The notes beneath the pieces are model-generated. The model was not told the origin of the DNA, did not search any database, and worked only from the letters and a program-made list of their open reading frames with translations. Shown here piece after piece: positions 1 through 7,997 of a stretch of DNA of 64,000 nucleotides. The stretch is taken from NCBI RefSeq assembly GCF_015594925.2, contig NZ_CP087591.1, positions 1,509,119-1,573,118 of the forward strand. The letters run 5' to 3'. The position numbers and the translations under genes were made by a program. This stretch comes from Vibrio sp. VB16 (lineage in GTDB: Bacteria > Pseudomonadota > Gammaproteobacteria > Enterobacterales > Vibrionaceae). The stretch's first letter is position 1; every line of letters starts with the position of its first letter.

Positions 1-695
1 TTGCTGTGTTTGTCTATACGACGGAAAAGATACCCTTGCGAACCCGTAAGAAATTGAGTCCAATTAGATAGGGCAGAGCCTGCTTTGTCACTCAATTTGT
101 ATGTCATGTTATTCAAGTTCACACACCACTGATTGTCGATCTGATCTACATCACTCAGTTGCAGGTTCTTTAGGTTGGTTCTTTTCAGAGCACACTCAAA
201 CATGATGTAATAAAGAGCAAGATCACGGTGACCCCGTAACGTATCTTCCCGGTTCAATAACTCATCTAATGAATCAAGGTGTTTTGTTGTCAGGGCGTTT
301 GCTTGTCTCGCATCACCTTGTTTTTGAAGCCTTAACTGCGACAGAGTAAATTGTATTTGGCGATGTGCGGTTGGGGCTGGATAGCTATGTAGTTTATGTA
401 TGGTGCCAATAGTGATGCTGTAACGTCTTATGGAGGCGAACTTACGCTCTCTAGACTCATACTCGAGAAACATACGTATTGCTGTGATAGATGCTGGCAG
501 GGCGTTAACATGTTTTGCTTCACAAAACGAGACAAATCTATTCCAGTCGGTTGTCATAGCAAGCACAGAACTATGCGAATATTGCGTGTCTGTTAACTGA
601 TTGATGTCATCGTTAACTATATGATTATTATATTTTTTTCTACTTATATCACGCACTATGATATCCGTTATTGGGGGGATGTTTTTCTTGATCAT
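1..695 (-). CDS. Tyrosine recombinase (phage-integrase family), C-terminus beyond left edge
   Basis: The frame is open from an ATG at 695 down to base 1, giving 231 residues of a site-specific recombinase whose C-terminal catalytic part lies outside the window. Residues about 50-130 resemble the helical core-binding domain (FVSFCEAKH, LPAS, SIRRYSITIGTIHKLH). From about residue 140 the catalytic domain begins, with RGHRDLALYYIMF followed by ALKRTNLKNLQLSDVD, the box that normally carries the first catalytic arginine. In that alignment the arginine position is a lysine with an arginine one place later. An internal ATG at 557 is an alternative start, but the frame is open upstream and a stop lies just before 695. 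The remaining catalytic residues and the tyrosine cannot be seen. Family assignment is by pattern recognition. Confidence 0.75.
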   Translation of the reverse strand, partial: MIKKNIPPITDIIVRDISRKKYNNHIVNDDINQLTDTQYSHSSVLAMTTDWNRFVSFCEAKHVNALPASITAIRMFLEYESRERKFASIRRYSITIGTIHKLHSYPAPTAHRQIQFTLSQLRLQKQGDARQANALTTKHLDSLDELLNREDTLRGHRDLALYYIMFECALKRTNLKNLQLSDVDQIDNQWCVNLNNMTYKLSDKAGSALSNWTQFLTGSQGYLFRRIDKHS

Positions 696-705
696 AGTGC
701 ACTAT
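653..705. repeat. Inverted repeat and palindrome over the integrase start codon
   Basis: GCACTATGAT at 653-662 is the exact reverse complement of ATCATAGTGC at 691-700, separated by 28 bp. The right arm is also the core of a perfect 12-bp palindrome (694-705) that covers the integrase ATG. This could be a recombinase or repressor binding site or an mRNA hairpin at the ribosome site; which one cannot be told from sequence. Confidence 0.5.
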
Positions 706-793
706 AACTTGATGAGTTGAATGAAAGAATATACTTGAATATGTGACAATTACAATTATTATATAGTGACGAAAAACAAAAAGAATATTCATT

Positions 794-1156
794 ATGGCTA
801 CGACGTTTCATAGAGGCTACAGCATTCAATCCGGTGCTGATAAAGATGTTTGGCATGTCAGGATTAAAAAGCAGATTTTGTCTGGTAATTTGCCAGCGGT
901 TAAGAAATCGGTAGATTGGTGGTGCGATACCGCGACCATTATAGATCCTATCGAATTTGCGTCTCTCGCGCCTAAAAAAGAAGAAGAAGTAACTGAGCAA
1001 CATGAAGAGTATAATGGCCAGCTATTAAAGAGTGACAGTGGAGCTAAAAACTCCTGGTACTGCTTTTTTAATGGCAAGCTTATTAAGGGCTCTAAAGATG
1101 CTATCAAAAAGCATATTGACAAACACGTCGCGGTAGCGGCAATAAGAAAGAAATAA
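794..1156 (+). CDS. DUF3319-family conserved protein
   Basis: A 120-residue protein of unknown function that resembles the DUF3319 family found in vibrios. It has no signal peptide or membrane segment. The N-terminal part (MATTFHRGYSIQ, DVWHVRIKKQ, VDWWCDTATIID) is followed by an acidic linker near residue 65 and a lysine-rich C-terminal half ending in a predicted helix (KKHIDKHVAVAAIRKK). Its stop is one base from the ATG of the YciH gene, so the two are probably co-transcribed and translationally coupled. Upstream is the integrase, transcribed away from it. The Shine-Dalgarno is weak. The family name is from memory of the family's appearance. Confidence 0.7.
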   Translation: MATTFHRGYSIQSGADKDVWHVRIKKQILSGNLPAVKKSVDWWCDTATIIDPIEFASLAPKKEEEVTEQHEEYNGQLLKSDSGAKNSWYCFFNGKLIKGSKDAIKKHIDKHVAVAAIRKK

Positions 1157-1157
1157 T

Positions 1158-1469
1158 ATGTCTCTTGTATATTCAACAGAAATCGGCCGAATTAAACCAG
1201 AAGAACAAAAAGTAAACCGCCCAACGGGTGATGGTATCGTAAGGATACAGAAACAGACCAAAGGACGAAAAGGCAAGGGTGTTTGTATTGTCACTGGGCT
1301 GGATTTAGATGATGCAGGACTTAAATTAGTCGCAGCAGAACTTAAAAAGGTTTGTGGCTGCGGTGGTTCTGTAAAAGATGGGACCATTGAGATACAAGGT
1401 GACAATCGTGACAAAATTAAGGCTCACCTAGAGAAAAAAGGTTACACCGTTAAGTTGGCGGGTGGTTGA
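1158..1469 (+). CDS. yciH: SUI1/eIF1-like translation factor YciH
   Basis: A 103-residue protein of the SUI1 (eIF1) fold, the bacterial YciH group. Residues about 27-100 carry the SUI1 signature: RIQKQTKGRKGKGVCIVTGL, an LKKVCGCGGSVKDG segment and a C-terminal IEIQGD...IKAHLEKKGYTVKLAGG. YciH homologues act in initiation fidelity in vitro and their role in bacteria is not settled. It directly follows the DUF3319 gene with one base between stop and start, and a clear intrinsic terminator follows at 1503. Length matches the usual bacterial family size. Confidence 0.92.
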   Translation: MSLVYSTEIGRIKPEEQKVNRPTGDGIVRIQKQTKGRKGKGVCIVTGLDLDDAGLKLVAAELKKVCGCGGSVKDGTIEIQGDNRDKIKAHLEKKGYTVKLAGG

Positions 1470-1502
1470 TAAATTGTTAACTCAAGCAACGCTAACAATC
1501 AT

Positions 1503-1526
1503 AGCCAACGTCGAGTTGGCTTTTTT
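1503..1526 (+). terminator. Intrinsic terminator after yciH
   Basis: A 7-bp perfect stem (AGCCAAC / GTTGGCT) with a 5-base loop is followed by six T residues. It closes the DUF3319-yciH unit. Confidence 0.85.
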
Positions 1527-1611
1527 ATGGGTATGATGTTGATCAAAAGCTTTTTTAACCTAGTATAAGGTGCAGTAAAGCTAAACCAACGATTATGGAG
1601 GAAAATCTTTT

Positions 1612-2034
1612 ATGAAACAGTCAATTGTCCATATAGCATTAGTCGTTAGAGACTATGATGAAGCTATCGATTTTTACGTTAACAAATTGAAATTCGAACT
1701 AGTCGAAGACACCTACCAGCCAGAGCAAGATAAGCGTTGGGTTGTCGTGTCTCCACCTGGTTCTAATGGTGTCACTCTGCTGCTTGCACGAGCGTCAAAG
1801 GCAGAACAACATAACTTTATTGGAAACCAGTCTGGAGGTCGTGTATTTCTGTTCTTAAACACGGATGATTTTTGGCGTGATTATAATAGAATGGTAGAAG
1901 AAGGTATTAAATTTGTTAGGCCTCCCCAAGAACAAGATTACGGTGTGGTTGCCGTGTTCGAAGATCTTTATGGAAACCTTTGGGACTTACTCGAACTGAA
2001 TGAAAATCACCCCATGTCGGTAAGAATGGCATAG
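1612..2034 (+). CDS. VOC-family (glyoxalase/dioxygenase fold) protein
   Basis: A 140-residue single-module VOC protein. It opens with the typical beta strand and helix HIALVVRDYDEAIDFYVNKL, continues with VVVSPPGSNGVTLLLAR and ends with a strand pair VVAVFEDLYGNLWDLLELN. Potential metal ligands are His8, Glu at the end of the last strand, and others in between, as in glyoxalase-fold enzymes, but the substrate cannot be inferred. Cytoplasmic; no signal peptide. The ATG at 1612 is preceded by a strong Shine-Dalgarno (GGAGG) about ten bases upstream. It stands alone between the yciH terminator and the decayed region that follows. Confidence 0.85.
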   Translation: MKQSIVHIALVVRDYDEAIDFYVNKLKFELVEDTYQPEQDKRWVVVSPPGSNGVTLLLARASKAEQHNFIGNQSGGRVFLFLNTDDFWRDYNRMVEEGIKFVRPPQEQDYGVVAVFEDLYGNLWDLLELNENHPMSVRMA

Positions 2035-2253
2035 CCAGCCCCTCAGAGCCATCTAACCGAACATATTCACTGACAATAAAAGAATAATAACCGTCCAACA
2101 TGTTGAATAATTCAAGAGTCTGATTCTAATTAATTCAGTAATAGCGTAACTAATTAGTTTTTGAACCAGAACCACTCTTTTGAAAAAAATAAAATGACAC
2201 TTTATATATGTTTGATATAAGGCTATATAAAATATAGTTGGAGTGTTAGTTAT

Positions 2254-2931
2254 ATGGCGATAAGCATTAGAGTTCCACATAAATCATTTCCATATCGTCC
2301 CAGTTATATTCATATGATTGAAATGGCAGAAGAGTAAATAAGAGATAGACTACTCGTACATTACTCTAAGGTGTTTATTGATAAAAATGAAAATATATGG
2401 GCAATGAAAGAGGTTATGAGATACCCTCATGAACTTGTCTGGTATCAATCTGTATCGACATAGTCTAATAGAATATGGAAAAGTAGTAACTGGGAAATAT
2501 TAAAGGAAAATTTTTCTGGCATATATTCTTTTGTCGATTTATCAACTGAGGGTTATTCTCTTAGGCAATCTCTCGCCATTGTTAAACATAGCTTTGCAGG
2601 TATCTGTCTTGATAGTTTTATGGTACATGGTTCTGCGGCGGTTAATGCGAAGAATGTTTTAGTTATACTAGGAAGCTCTAGACCTGAATGCGTAACTTAC
2701 CCAGGTCAGTATATTCACTACAAGGAGTCAGGGTGTCCCCTCCAGCCTTGTGGAATGCACGGGTATTTTAGTGGTTGCAAGAGAGAGCATGAACATCTTT
2801 TTTCCGAAAATAACTGCATTTATCCCTTTCCAAAATGCATGAATACTATTTCGGTCAGGGACGTTTCAGAAACATTAGAAATGTTGGCCCATAACAGAAG
2901 TATACGTATTAAAAATAATAATATATTTTGA
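2254..2931 (+). pseudogene. Glycosyltransferase-like (GT9-type) pseudogene with two in-frame stops
   Basis: One reading frame starts at an ATG preceded by GGAG and runs 226 codons to 2931, interrupted by TAA at 2335 and TAG at 2461. Both stops would be Gln codons after a single C-to-T change. The C-terminal half (after about residue 110) resembles the donor-binding half of GT9 heptosyltransferases: YSLRQSLAIVKHS, a LDSFMVHGSAAV block, NVLVILGSSRPECVTYP, a cysteine-rich stretch and CMNTISVRDVSETLEML. The N-terminal acceptor domain is absent. The longest intact piece is 2620-2931 (103 codons) and would not make a whole enzyme. The surroundings are very AT-rich and contain other remnants. GT9 membership is a tentative call. 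Confidence 0.5.
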
Positions 2932-3205
2932 ATTAGCATGACGAATGTTAAATATATTCTATGGTTTATATTCGATATTTATTTTTACTATTCATCCTAA
3001 TTAGTGATTCTATTTTATTCTCTATGTTTATCAAGATTCAATGAAATAAATTGAGGGAGATTATATTATTTGTATGACATTTTTTATGTTTGGATTATGT
3101 TGAATGTAAATTTCTGAGGTATCTTATTTTTCTCTGGGTAGGAATAAAGAAATTAACATTCATGAATTTATATTAATGAACAAATGCTAATGTTGGGAGT
3201 TCTCA

Positions 3206-3646
3206 GTGAAACGAATGGAAGCACCACTAGATATGGCTATTGGCACGAAATTTAAAACAAATCGACATGGTTATGCGACGGTTTTATATTATTACAATTG
3301 TTATACCGTTATAGTGGGTTTTGAAAATACGAGTAATATCCGCTCAATTAGTTCAACAAAACTGAGGTCTGGTCAATTTGTTGACCGTTTAGTGCCACCA
3401 AAATCTATAATAATAGGTGAAAAAATTCAATCAATAAAATATGGCGTACTGACGATTAGAGCAATAGAATCTGAAAATATAGTCGTGCTAACAAATAGTG
3501 ATAATAAAGAAATACGCCTGTTGTTACCATCTGTTCAGAAAATGAGAGCCAAAGGAACTGATATTGAAATCCAAACAGGTGAGGGTGCAATGCTAACGCC
3601 ACTAATTCAGTTTATTAAAAGTAACAAGAACGGCGACAGAAAATAA
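3206..3646 (+). CDS. Phage-type repeat protein of unknown function
   Basis: A 146-residue protein starting at GTG 3206, with GGGAG six bases upstream; the next in-frame ATG is three codons later. Residues about 10-65 read GTKFKTNRHGYATVLYYY, VIVGFENT, SSTKLRSGQFVDRLVPP. This resembles the short repeats in many phage HNH-endonuclease and accessory proteins (GxxFxTN-GY-V-Y ... LRxGxxxDrlxPs). A second, weaker copy appears at about residues 66-115 (IIIGEKIQSIKYGVLTI). No nuclease motif is present, so only the repeat part is here. AT-rich, isolated, and next to an IS remnant, it is probably acquired DNA. Function is unknown. Confidence 0.55.
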   Translation: MKRMEAPLDMAIGTKFKTNRHGYATVLYYYNCYTVIVGFENTSNIRSISSTKLRSGQFVDRLVPPKSIIIGEKIQSIKYGVLTIRAIESENIVVLTNSDNKEIRLLLPSVQKMRAKGTDIEIQTGEGAMLTPLIQFIKSNKNGDRK

Positions 3647-3673
3647 AAAATTCCCGACTCAATTCATGATTAA

Positions 3674-3897
3674 GAGAAGTATCACAACAGTCGGTGTGAA
3701 AGTCCCCATCAACCAACAAGATTGAGAGAACAGCAAATGCGAAGATTTAAAAGTAGGTCACACGCACAGCGCTTCCTCAGTATTCTCTCTTTAATGTATA
3801 ACATCTTCAATTTACAAAAGCACTTGTGTAGTGTCGAGTTCTACAAAATAGCAGTATTGTTGCCTTTGCTACATGGAGTGATACTACAGGTAGTTAA
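3674..3897 (+). pseudogene. IS6-family-like transposase, frameshifted C-terminal remnant
   Basis: Reading from just after a TAA at 3671, the frame gives SRCESPHQPTRLREQQMRR then FKSRSHAQRFLSILSLMYN and IFNLQKHLCSVEFYK. This matches the C-terminal end of IS6-like DDE transposases (NR-E-SHQPTR-RE-M-FKS-AQRFL-NLF-LGRH). At about 3845 the frame must shift to continue as FATWSDTTGS and stop at TAA 3895, the expected family ending. The catalytic domain is missing on the 5' side. An in-frame TTG at 3722 gives a spurious 72-codon ORF. No convincing terminal inverted repeat was found at either side. Confidence 0.7.
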
Positions 3898-4092
3898 GGG
3901 GTCATATACTGGGATACTACGACTCAATTTAGTAAGTTGACAGTACCTTTTTCTAGCTAAATATTAAATCCAGACAACAATCCGAATATTGATTTACTGG
4001 AGGATTAAAAAATACGTAAAATCAGTTCGTTACCTTGCAATACTTAGGTTTATGTACCAATCTTATTTTATAAGTATGGATAAGGATTGTGT

Positions 4093-5769
4093 ATGCCCGT
4101 CAGTTCAGTAAAAAACAAAGGGGTAGTAGGAAAAGTTCTACTGCCTTCTTTGCTCATCAATTTACTCTCTCTCGCCGTTCCTCTAACGGTACTTCAAATC
4201 TATGACCGTATTTTACCTAACCAAAGTTATGGAACCGCGACTCTACTTTTAGCGGGTGCGACTTTGGCTGTTGCAATGGAAGCACTCATTAGGTTTGTAC
4301 GAACTTGGCTTCTTTCTGCTGCTGCCAGTAATACAGAAAAAGCGACGTATCAAACCTTGGTTGAAAGGGTAACCACCGCTTCATCAAACCATATTCGCCA
4401 TCTGGGTATTGGTGGTGTAGAAGAGGGGCTCGGCTCCGTATCAAAAGTCAAAGATTGGTATTCAGGTGGGATTATCGCTGGTTTTATTGATCTACCTTTT
4501 GCATTGATCTTTTTAGGTTTGGTGGCTTACATCGGCGGTGAGCTGGTAGCGATACCTTTGGTAGTTTGGCTAATTACACTCGGTATTGTTTGGCTATCTT
4601 CTATTCGCGTTAAAAGCCTAAGTGAAGAAGCGTCTCAAGATGAGCAGGAGCGAAAAGCGTTTTTGATTTTGCTGAGCCAAACAGTTCAAGGAATCAAGCG
4701 ACAGGCCGTCGAGTCTCGAATCTTTAATCAGTTTAAGTTCCTCAACAATGTTCGTTCTCAATCCAAAGCAAGAGAAGAAGAACAGAATGCGTTCGCACAA
4801 GAATGTATTCAGCTTGCTGCCTTAGCGACTTCAGTGTTGCTCGTGATTACCGGTAGTTTATGGGTGTTGGATGGCCAGTTGACCACAGGTGGACTGGCGG
4901 CATGTTCCATTTTATCGGGTAGGGCCGTTGCACCGTTAAGTGCTCTGGTTGGCGTCCGAATTAAGCTCAATTCAATACACAGTGCTAATCAAGCAATAGA
5001 AAAGTTGAGTGACAAGTCGGTTACTGTACATCCTGTCTCCAAGCCATCGACTTTTACCCATACCACTCCTGATCAACTTCAAGCAACGCTTACCGATTTT
5101 GAAACTTTGGAGATTAAACAAGCAACGGTTGAAAGGTACAGTGCACTAGGACAAGTGGACTTGATGTTGAATAAAGGCGAGCTGGTTCTTCTGGAAAGTG
5201 AAGACCGTCATATTAACAGCCATCTACTATCATCGATTGCAGGTATTGATGATCTGACAGCGGGTGAGTGCTTCATTAACGGGGAATCCGTTTCAATTGC
5301 ATCCGTAACCAACATTGCAGCCTATTGTGGCGTTAAAGGACAATTGGTGTCGGGCACTATACTCGACAACTTGTGTGGCTTTGATCCCGAGAGGACACAA
5401 AGCGCCAATGACTATGCAAAGCGTCTTGGTTTAACCAAAGAAATTACCCGTTTACCGGATGGGTTAGAAACTCAAATTGGCCATACGAGTGCTTCTTTAT
5501 TGAGTATGGGGAATGTGAAAATGCTCAATATCGCGACTCAGCTAGCAAGTGACAAGCCCGTCATTATGCTAGAAAGGCCTGACTCTTCGTTAGATTTAGA
5601 TGCCCTTGGGAACCTAGTTAAGGTGTTGGAGCAAGAAGTCTCGGCAGGACGAACCATACTGATGGTCAGTTACTATTCGAAACTTCGCGAGTTAGCTAAC
5701 CGAATCATTACAGTGGAAAGTCGAGCCATTACGGTCAAAAGTGAAAGTAATCAGGAGGCCGTAGTATGA
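4093..5769 (+). CDS. Type I secretion ABC exporter subunit with degenerate ATPase domain
   Basis: A 558-residue inner-membrane ABC exporter half-subunit of the type I secretion class (LapB/RtxB-like). The ATG at 4093 is chosen over a TTG two codons upstream because AAGGA lies six bases before it. Residues 1-300 form the six-helix transmembrane domain (LLINLLSLAVPLTVLQIYDR is the family hallmark). The C-terminal nucleotide-binding domain is heavily degenerate: where Walker A should be there is LESEDRHINSHLL, the signature is LSMGN, the Walker B/catalytic pair reads LERP instead of LDEP, and the switch His is Tyr (VSYYS). It probably works as the non-hydrolytic half of a heterodimer with the next gene, which overlaps it by 4 bp. 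Confidence 0.9.
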   Translation: MPVSSVKNKGVVGKVLLPSLLINLLSLAVPLTVLQIYDRILPNQSYGTATLLLAGATLAVAMEALIRFVRTWLLSAAASNTEKATYQTLVERVTTASSNHIRHLGIGGVEEGLGSVSKVKDWYSGGIIAGFIDLPFALIFLGLVAYIGGELVAIPLVVWLITLGIVWLSSIRVKSLSEEASQDEQERKAFLILLSQTVQGIKRQAVESRIFNQFKFLNNVRSQSKAREEEQNAFAQECIQLAALATSVLLVITGSLWVLDGQLTTGGLAACSILSGRAVAPLSALVGVRIKLNSIHSANQAIEKLSDKSVTVHPVSKPSTFTHTTPDQLQATLTDFETLEIKQATVERYSALGQVDLMLNKGELVLLESEDRHINSHLLSSIAGIDDLTAGECFINGESVSIASVTNIAAYCGVKGQLVSGTILDNLCGFDPERTQSANDYAKRLGLTKEITRLPDGLETQIGHTSASLLSMGNVKMLNIATQLASDKPVIMLERPDSSLDLDALGNLVKVLEQEVSAGRTILMVSYYSKLRELANRIITVESRAITVKSESNQEAVV

Positions 5770-7997
5770 ATAGTTTAGATGCTAACAACCGTTCAAATAC
5801 GAGCAACCGCCCAGATACGAGCGGGCGACAAGAGATGATGAACCATTTAGAAACCGAGAGCCTTTCTGTTCTTAAGCAATTGGAAGTGAACGCAAATATC
5901 CAATTGTTTGCACATCAATGGGTCGATGAAAATGGCATAGAATCGATTGACGATATGTTTGCCTTGTTCGATAGGTTAGCACTGCCATACCGCCTAGTTG
6001 CCGACTTAGACGAAGTCGGTGACCACAAATTATTGTTATTGGTACTGAGTGAGAATGAGTTAGTCTTAGGTCATTTTGAATCAAAACAGTTTATTGCTTC
6101 GGACTCCACTGACGATATTACGAATTCCCCCCAGTTTTGTATCGTTGTAGAAGGTCCGCCATTAGAAAAGGGGTCTCCTGATTGGGTTGGCGAAAGGTTA
6201 CATGCGTTTCGCCCAATCATTCCTAAGTTACTGCTGGTCAGTTTTGTCACCAACTTGTTTGCATTAACTGTTCCATTTATCACTATGTCGATTTATGACC
6301 ACGTGATTGGCGGTGACGCGGCGCACGAGTTGCAAGGTATCGCCATTGGCGCGTCTTTGTTGTTTGTGATGATGGGTTGGCTAAGAACATTGCGCAGCCG
6401 AGTGTTTGCTTCAGTTTCGAACCGAGTGAGTCGTGAGATATCCCAATCCTTAGTGCAACGTTTGCTTCGAAATAGCTACGCTCAAAATCAGCAAACGGCA
6501 TCTTCTAGTCAACAGAATCAGGTGATGTTGTCAGAGCGTATTTCGGGTGTGTTATCTGGTCCACTAGGCAATGCTCTTTTTGACCTGCCATTCATTCTTA
6601 TTTTTGTGTTAGCGATTGGCATTTTAGGAGGTTGGTTAGTTTTAGTACCCATCATATCTTTGATTCTTTATTACTTATTGGCAAAACGGTCGATACGTTC
6701 AAGCAGCAAGCGTTCAATGCAATCGACAGTCGCGGGTACTAATCGTCAAAACATGACTAATGAGCTGTCATCCAAACTCGCCTTTATCCGCAGTGCCGGT
6801 TTTTCTCAACATTGGATTCAACGTTTCAAAAAAGCTAACCTCCTCGCGTCAACGGTGACGTTTAACCAGTCGGTTTTACAGAGCCGATATACCTCCATTT
6901 ATTATTTTATTGGTGTGGGTTCAACCTTAGCGGTGATGGGATTAGGGATAGGGCTGATTTTCGAACAAGTTATGACTCCCGGTGGTCTTATCGCGTCCAT
7001 GATGTTGATATCCAAAGTGACAGGTCCGGCTCAAATGTTGGCGAACAGTGCGATGCGCTTTAATAGCTTTAATCAATCCAAACTACAGGTGAACCGTATC
7101 CTTTCTCAACCTTCTGAGCGAGAATTTAGCTATCAGCATCACCCGTTGTCATCGGTAGCGCCTAGTTTGAAGTTAGAGCAAGTAACTTTGCGTTATCCCA
7201 AGCAGAGTCGCCCGGCATTGAACGGAGTGAGCTTTGAGATCGAAGCGGGAGAGGTTGTTGCTATTACCGGGCCTTCTGGTAGTGGTAAGTCTACGTTGAT
7301 TGAAGTGTTGTCAGGCTTACAGCCTATTCAAAATGGTATGGTTGAGCTTGATGGCGTTAACCTTGTTCAATACGACCCGCAACTTTACCGCCACTGGTGT
7401 TTGATTCGAGCTGCTTATCCGGATTTATTGACGTTGAGTATACGAGAGTGGCTAAACGACGGGCATAAAGTCGAAGAACAGAGAATGATTTCTGCAATTG
7501 ATATGGTTGGAGGGAAACGCTGGTTCAACACACTACCAAATGGGTTAGATACTTCCATTAGTAGCATCCAACCGGATAGCATTTTTGATATGTTGTCAGG
7601 TAGCGTTGCGCAGATCCTCATTGATGCAAAAGCTCTGGTTTATGATTACCCAATGTTCTTAATGGATAATCCAGTGCCAGACTCACATCCAAACGCCAAG
7701 CGTATCTTTGGTGAGTTTGTGCTATCGAAAAAAGGAAAGGCAACGGTGGTCTACACCTCACACGATCCGGATTTAATCAAACTTGCCGATAAAGTGGTGG
7801 TTCTAAATGAAGGTGCAGTCGTTTATGCTGGGCCTTTAGAACCAGAGCCGCCGCAAGAACCACAAAAGCCTCAAGAATCACAGGAGCCTCAAGAAAAAAC
7901 TCAAGTTCAGCAGTCATCTATTCAAGACCCGTTAGCTCAACAGCATGCTGCTTCTCAGGAACAATCACAGTCTAAGCAAGGAGTCGCTAATGGCTAA
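5766..7997 (+). CDS. Type I secretion ABC exporter subunit with intact Walker A, altered Walker B
   Basis: A 743-residue partner ABC exporter, starting in an ATGA overlap with the previous stop. Residues 1-135 form an N-terminal domain in the place of the C39-like peptidase domain of HlyB-type exporters. Residues 150-430 are the transmembrane domain (LLLVSFVTNLFALTVPFITM). Residues 460-690 are the ATPase: Walker A is canonical (GPSGSGKST) and the switch His is present (TSHDPD), but the signature is LSGSV, no Q-loop glutamine is evident, and Walker B ends MDNP, with Asn for the catalytic Glu. A Pro/Gln/Glu-rich tail (about residues 695-740) has no counterpart in typical exporters. Substrate is inferred to be the adhesin at 9525. 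Confidence 0.9.
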   Translation: MNSLDANNRSNTSNRPDTSGRQEMMNHLETESLSVLKQLEVNANIQLFAHQWVDENGIESIDDMFALFDRLALPYRLVADLDEVGDHKLLLLVLSENELVLGHFESKQFIASDSTDDITNSPQFCIVVEGPPLEKGSPDWVGERLHAFRPIIPKLLLVSFVTNLFALTVPFITMSIYDHVIGGDAAHELQGIAIGASLLFVMMGWLRTLRSRVFASVSNRVSREISQSLVQRLLRNSYAQNQQTASSSQQNQVMLSERISGVLSGPLGNALFDLPFILIFVLAIGILGGWLVLVPIISLILYYLLAKRSIRSSSKRSMQSTVAGTNRQNMTNELSSKLAFIRSAGFSQHWIQRFKKANLLASTVTFNQSVLQSRYTSIYYFIGVGSTLAVMGLGIGLIFEQVMTPGGLIASMMLISKVTGPAQMLANSAMRFNSFNQSKLQVNRILSQPSEREFSYQHHPLSSVAPSLKLEQVTLRYPKQSRPALNGVSFEIEAGEVVAITGPSGSGKSTLIEVLSGLQPIQNGMVELDGVNLVQYDPQLYRHWCLIRAAYPDLLTLSIREWLNDGHKVEEQRMISAIDMVGGKRWFNTLPNGLDTSISSIQPDSIFDMLSGSVAQILIDAKALVYDYPMFLMDNPVPDSHPNAKRIFGEFVLSKKGKATVVYTSHDPDLIKLADKVVVLNEGAVVYAGPLEPEPPQEPQKPQESQEPQEKTQVQQSSIQDPLAQQHAASQEQSQSKQGVANG

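Noticed and set aside
1025..1414. 129-codon minus-strand ORF opposite yciH
   Set aside because: Antisense of a well-recognised SUI1 protein gene.
3722..3940. 72-codon ORF starting at TTG
   Set aside because: It is the IS6-like transposase remnant read past its frameshift; the C-terminal half is out of frame.
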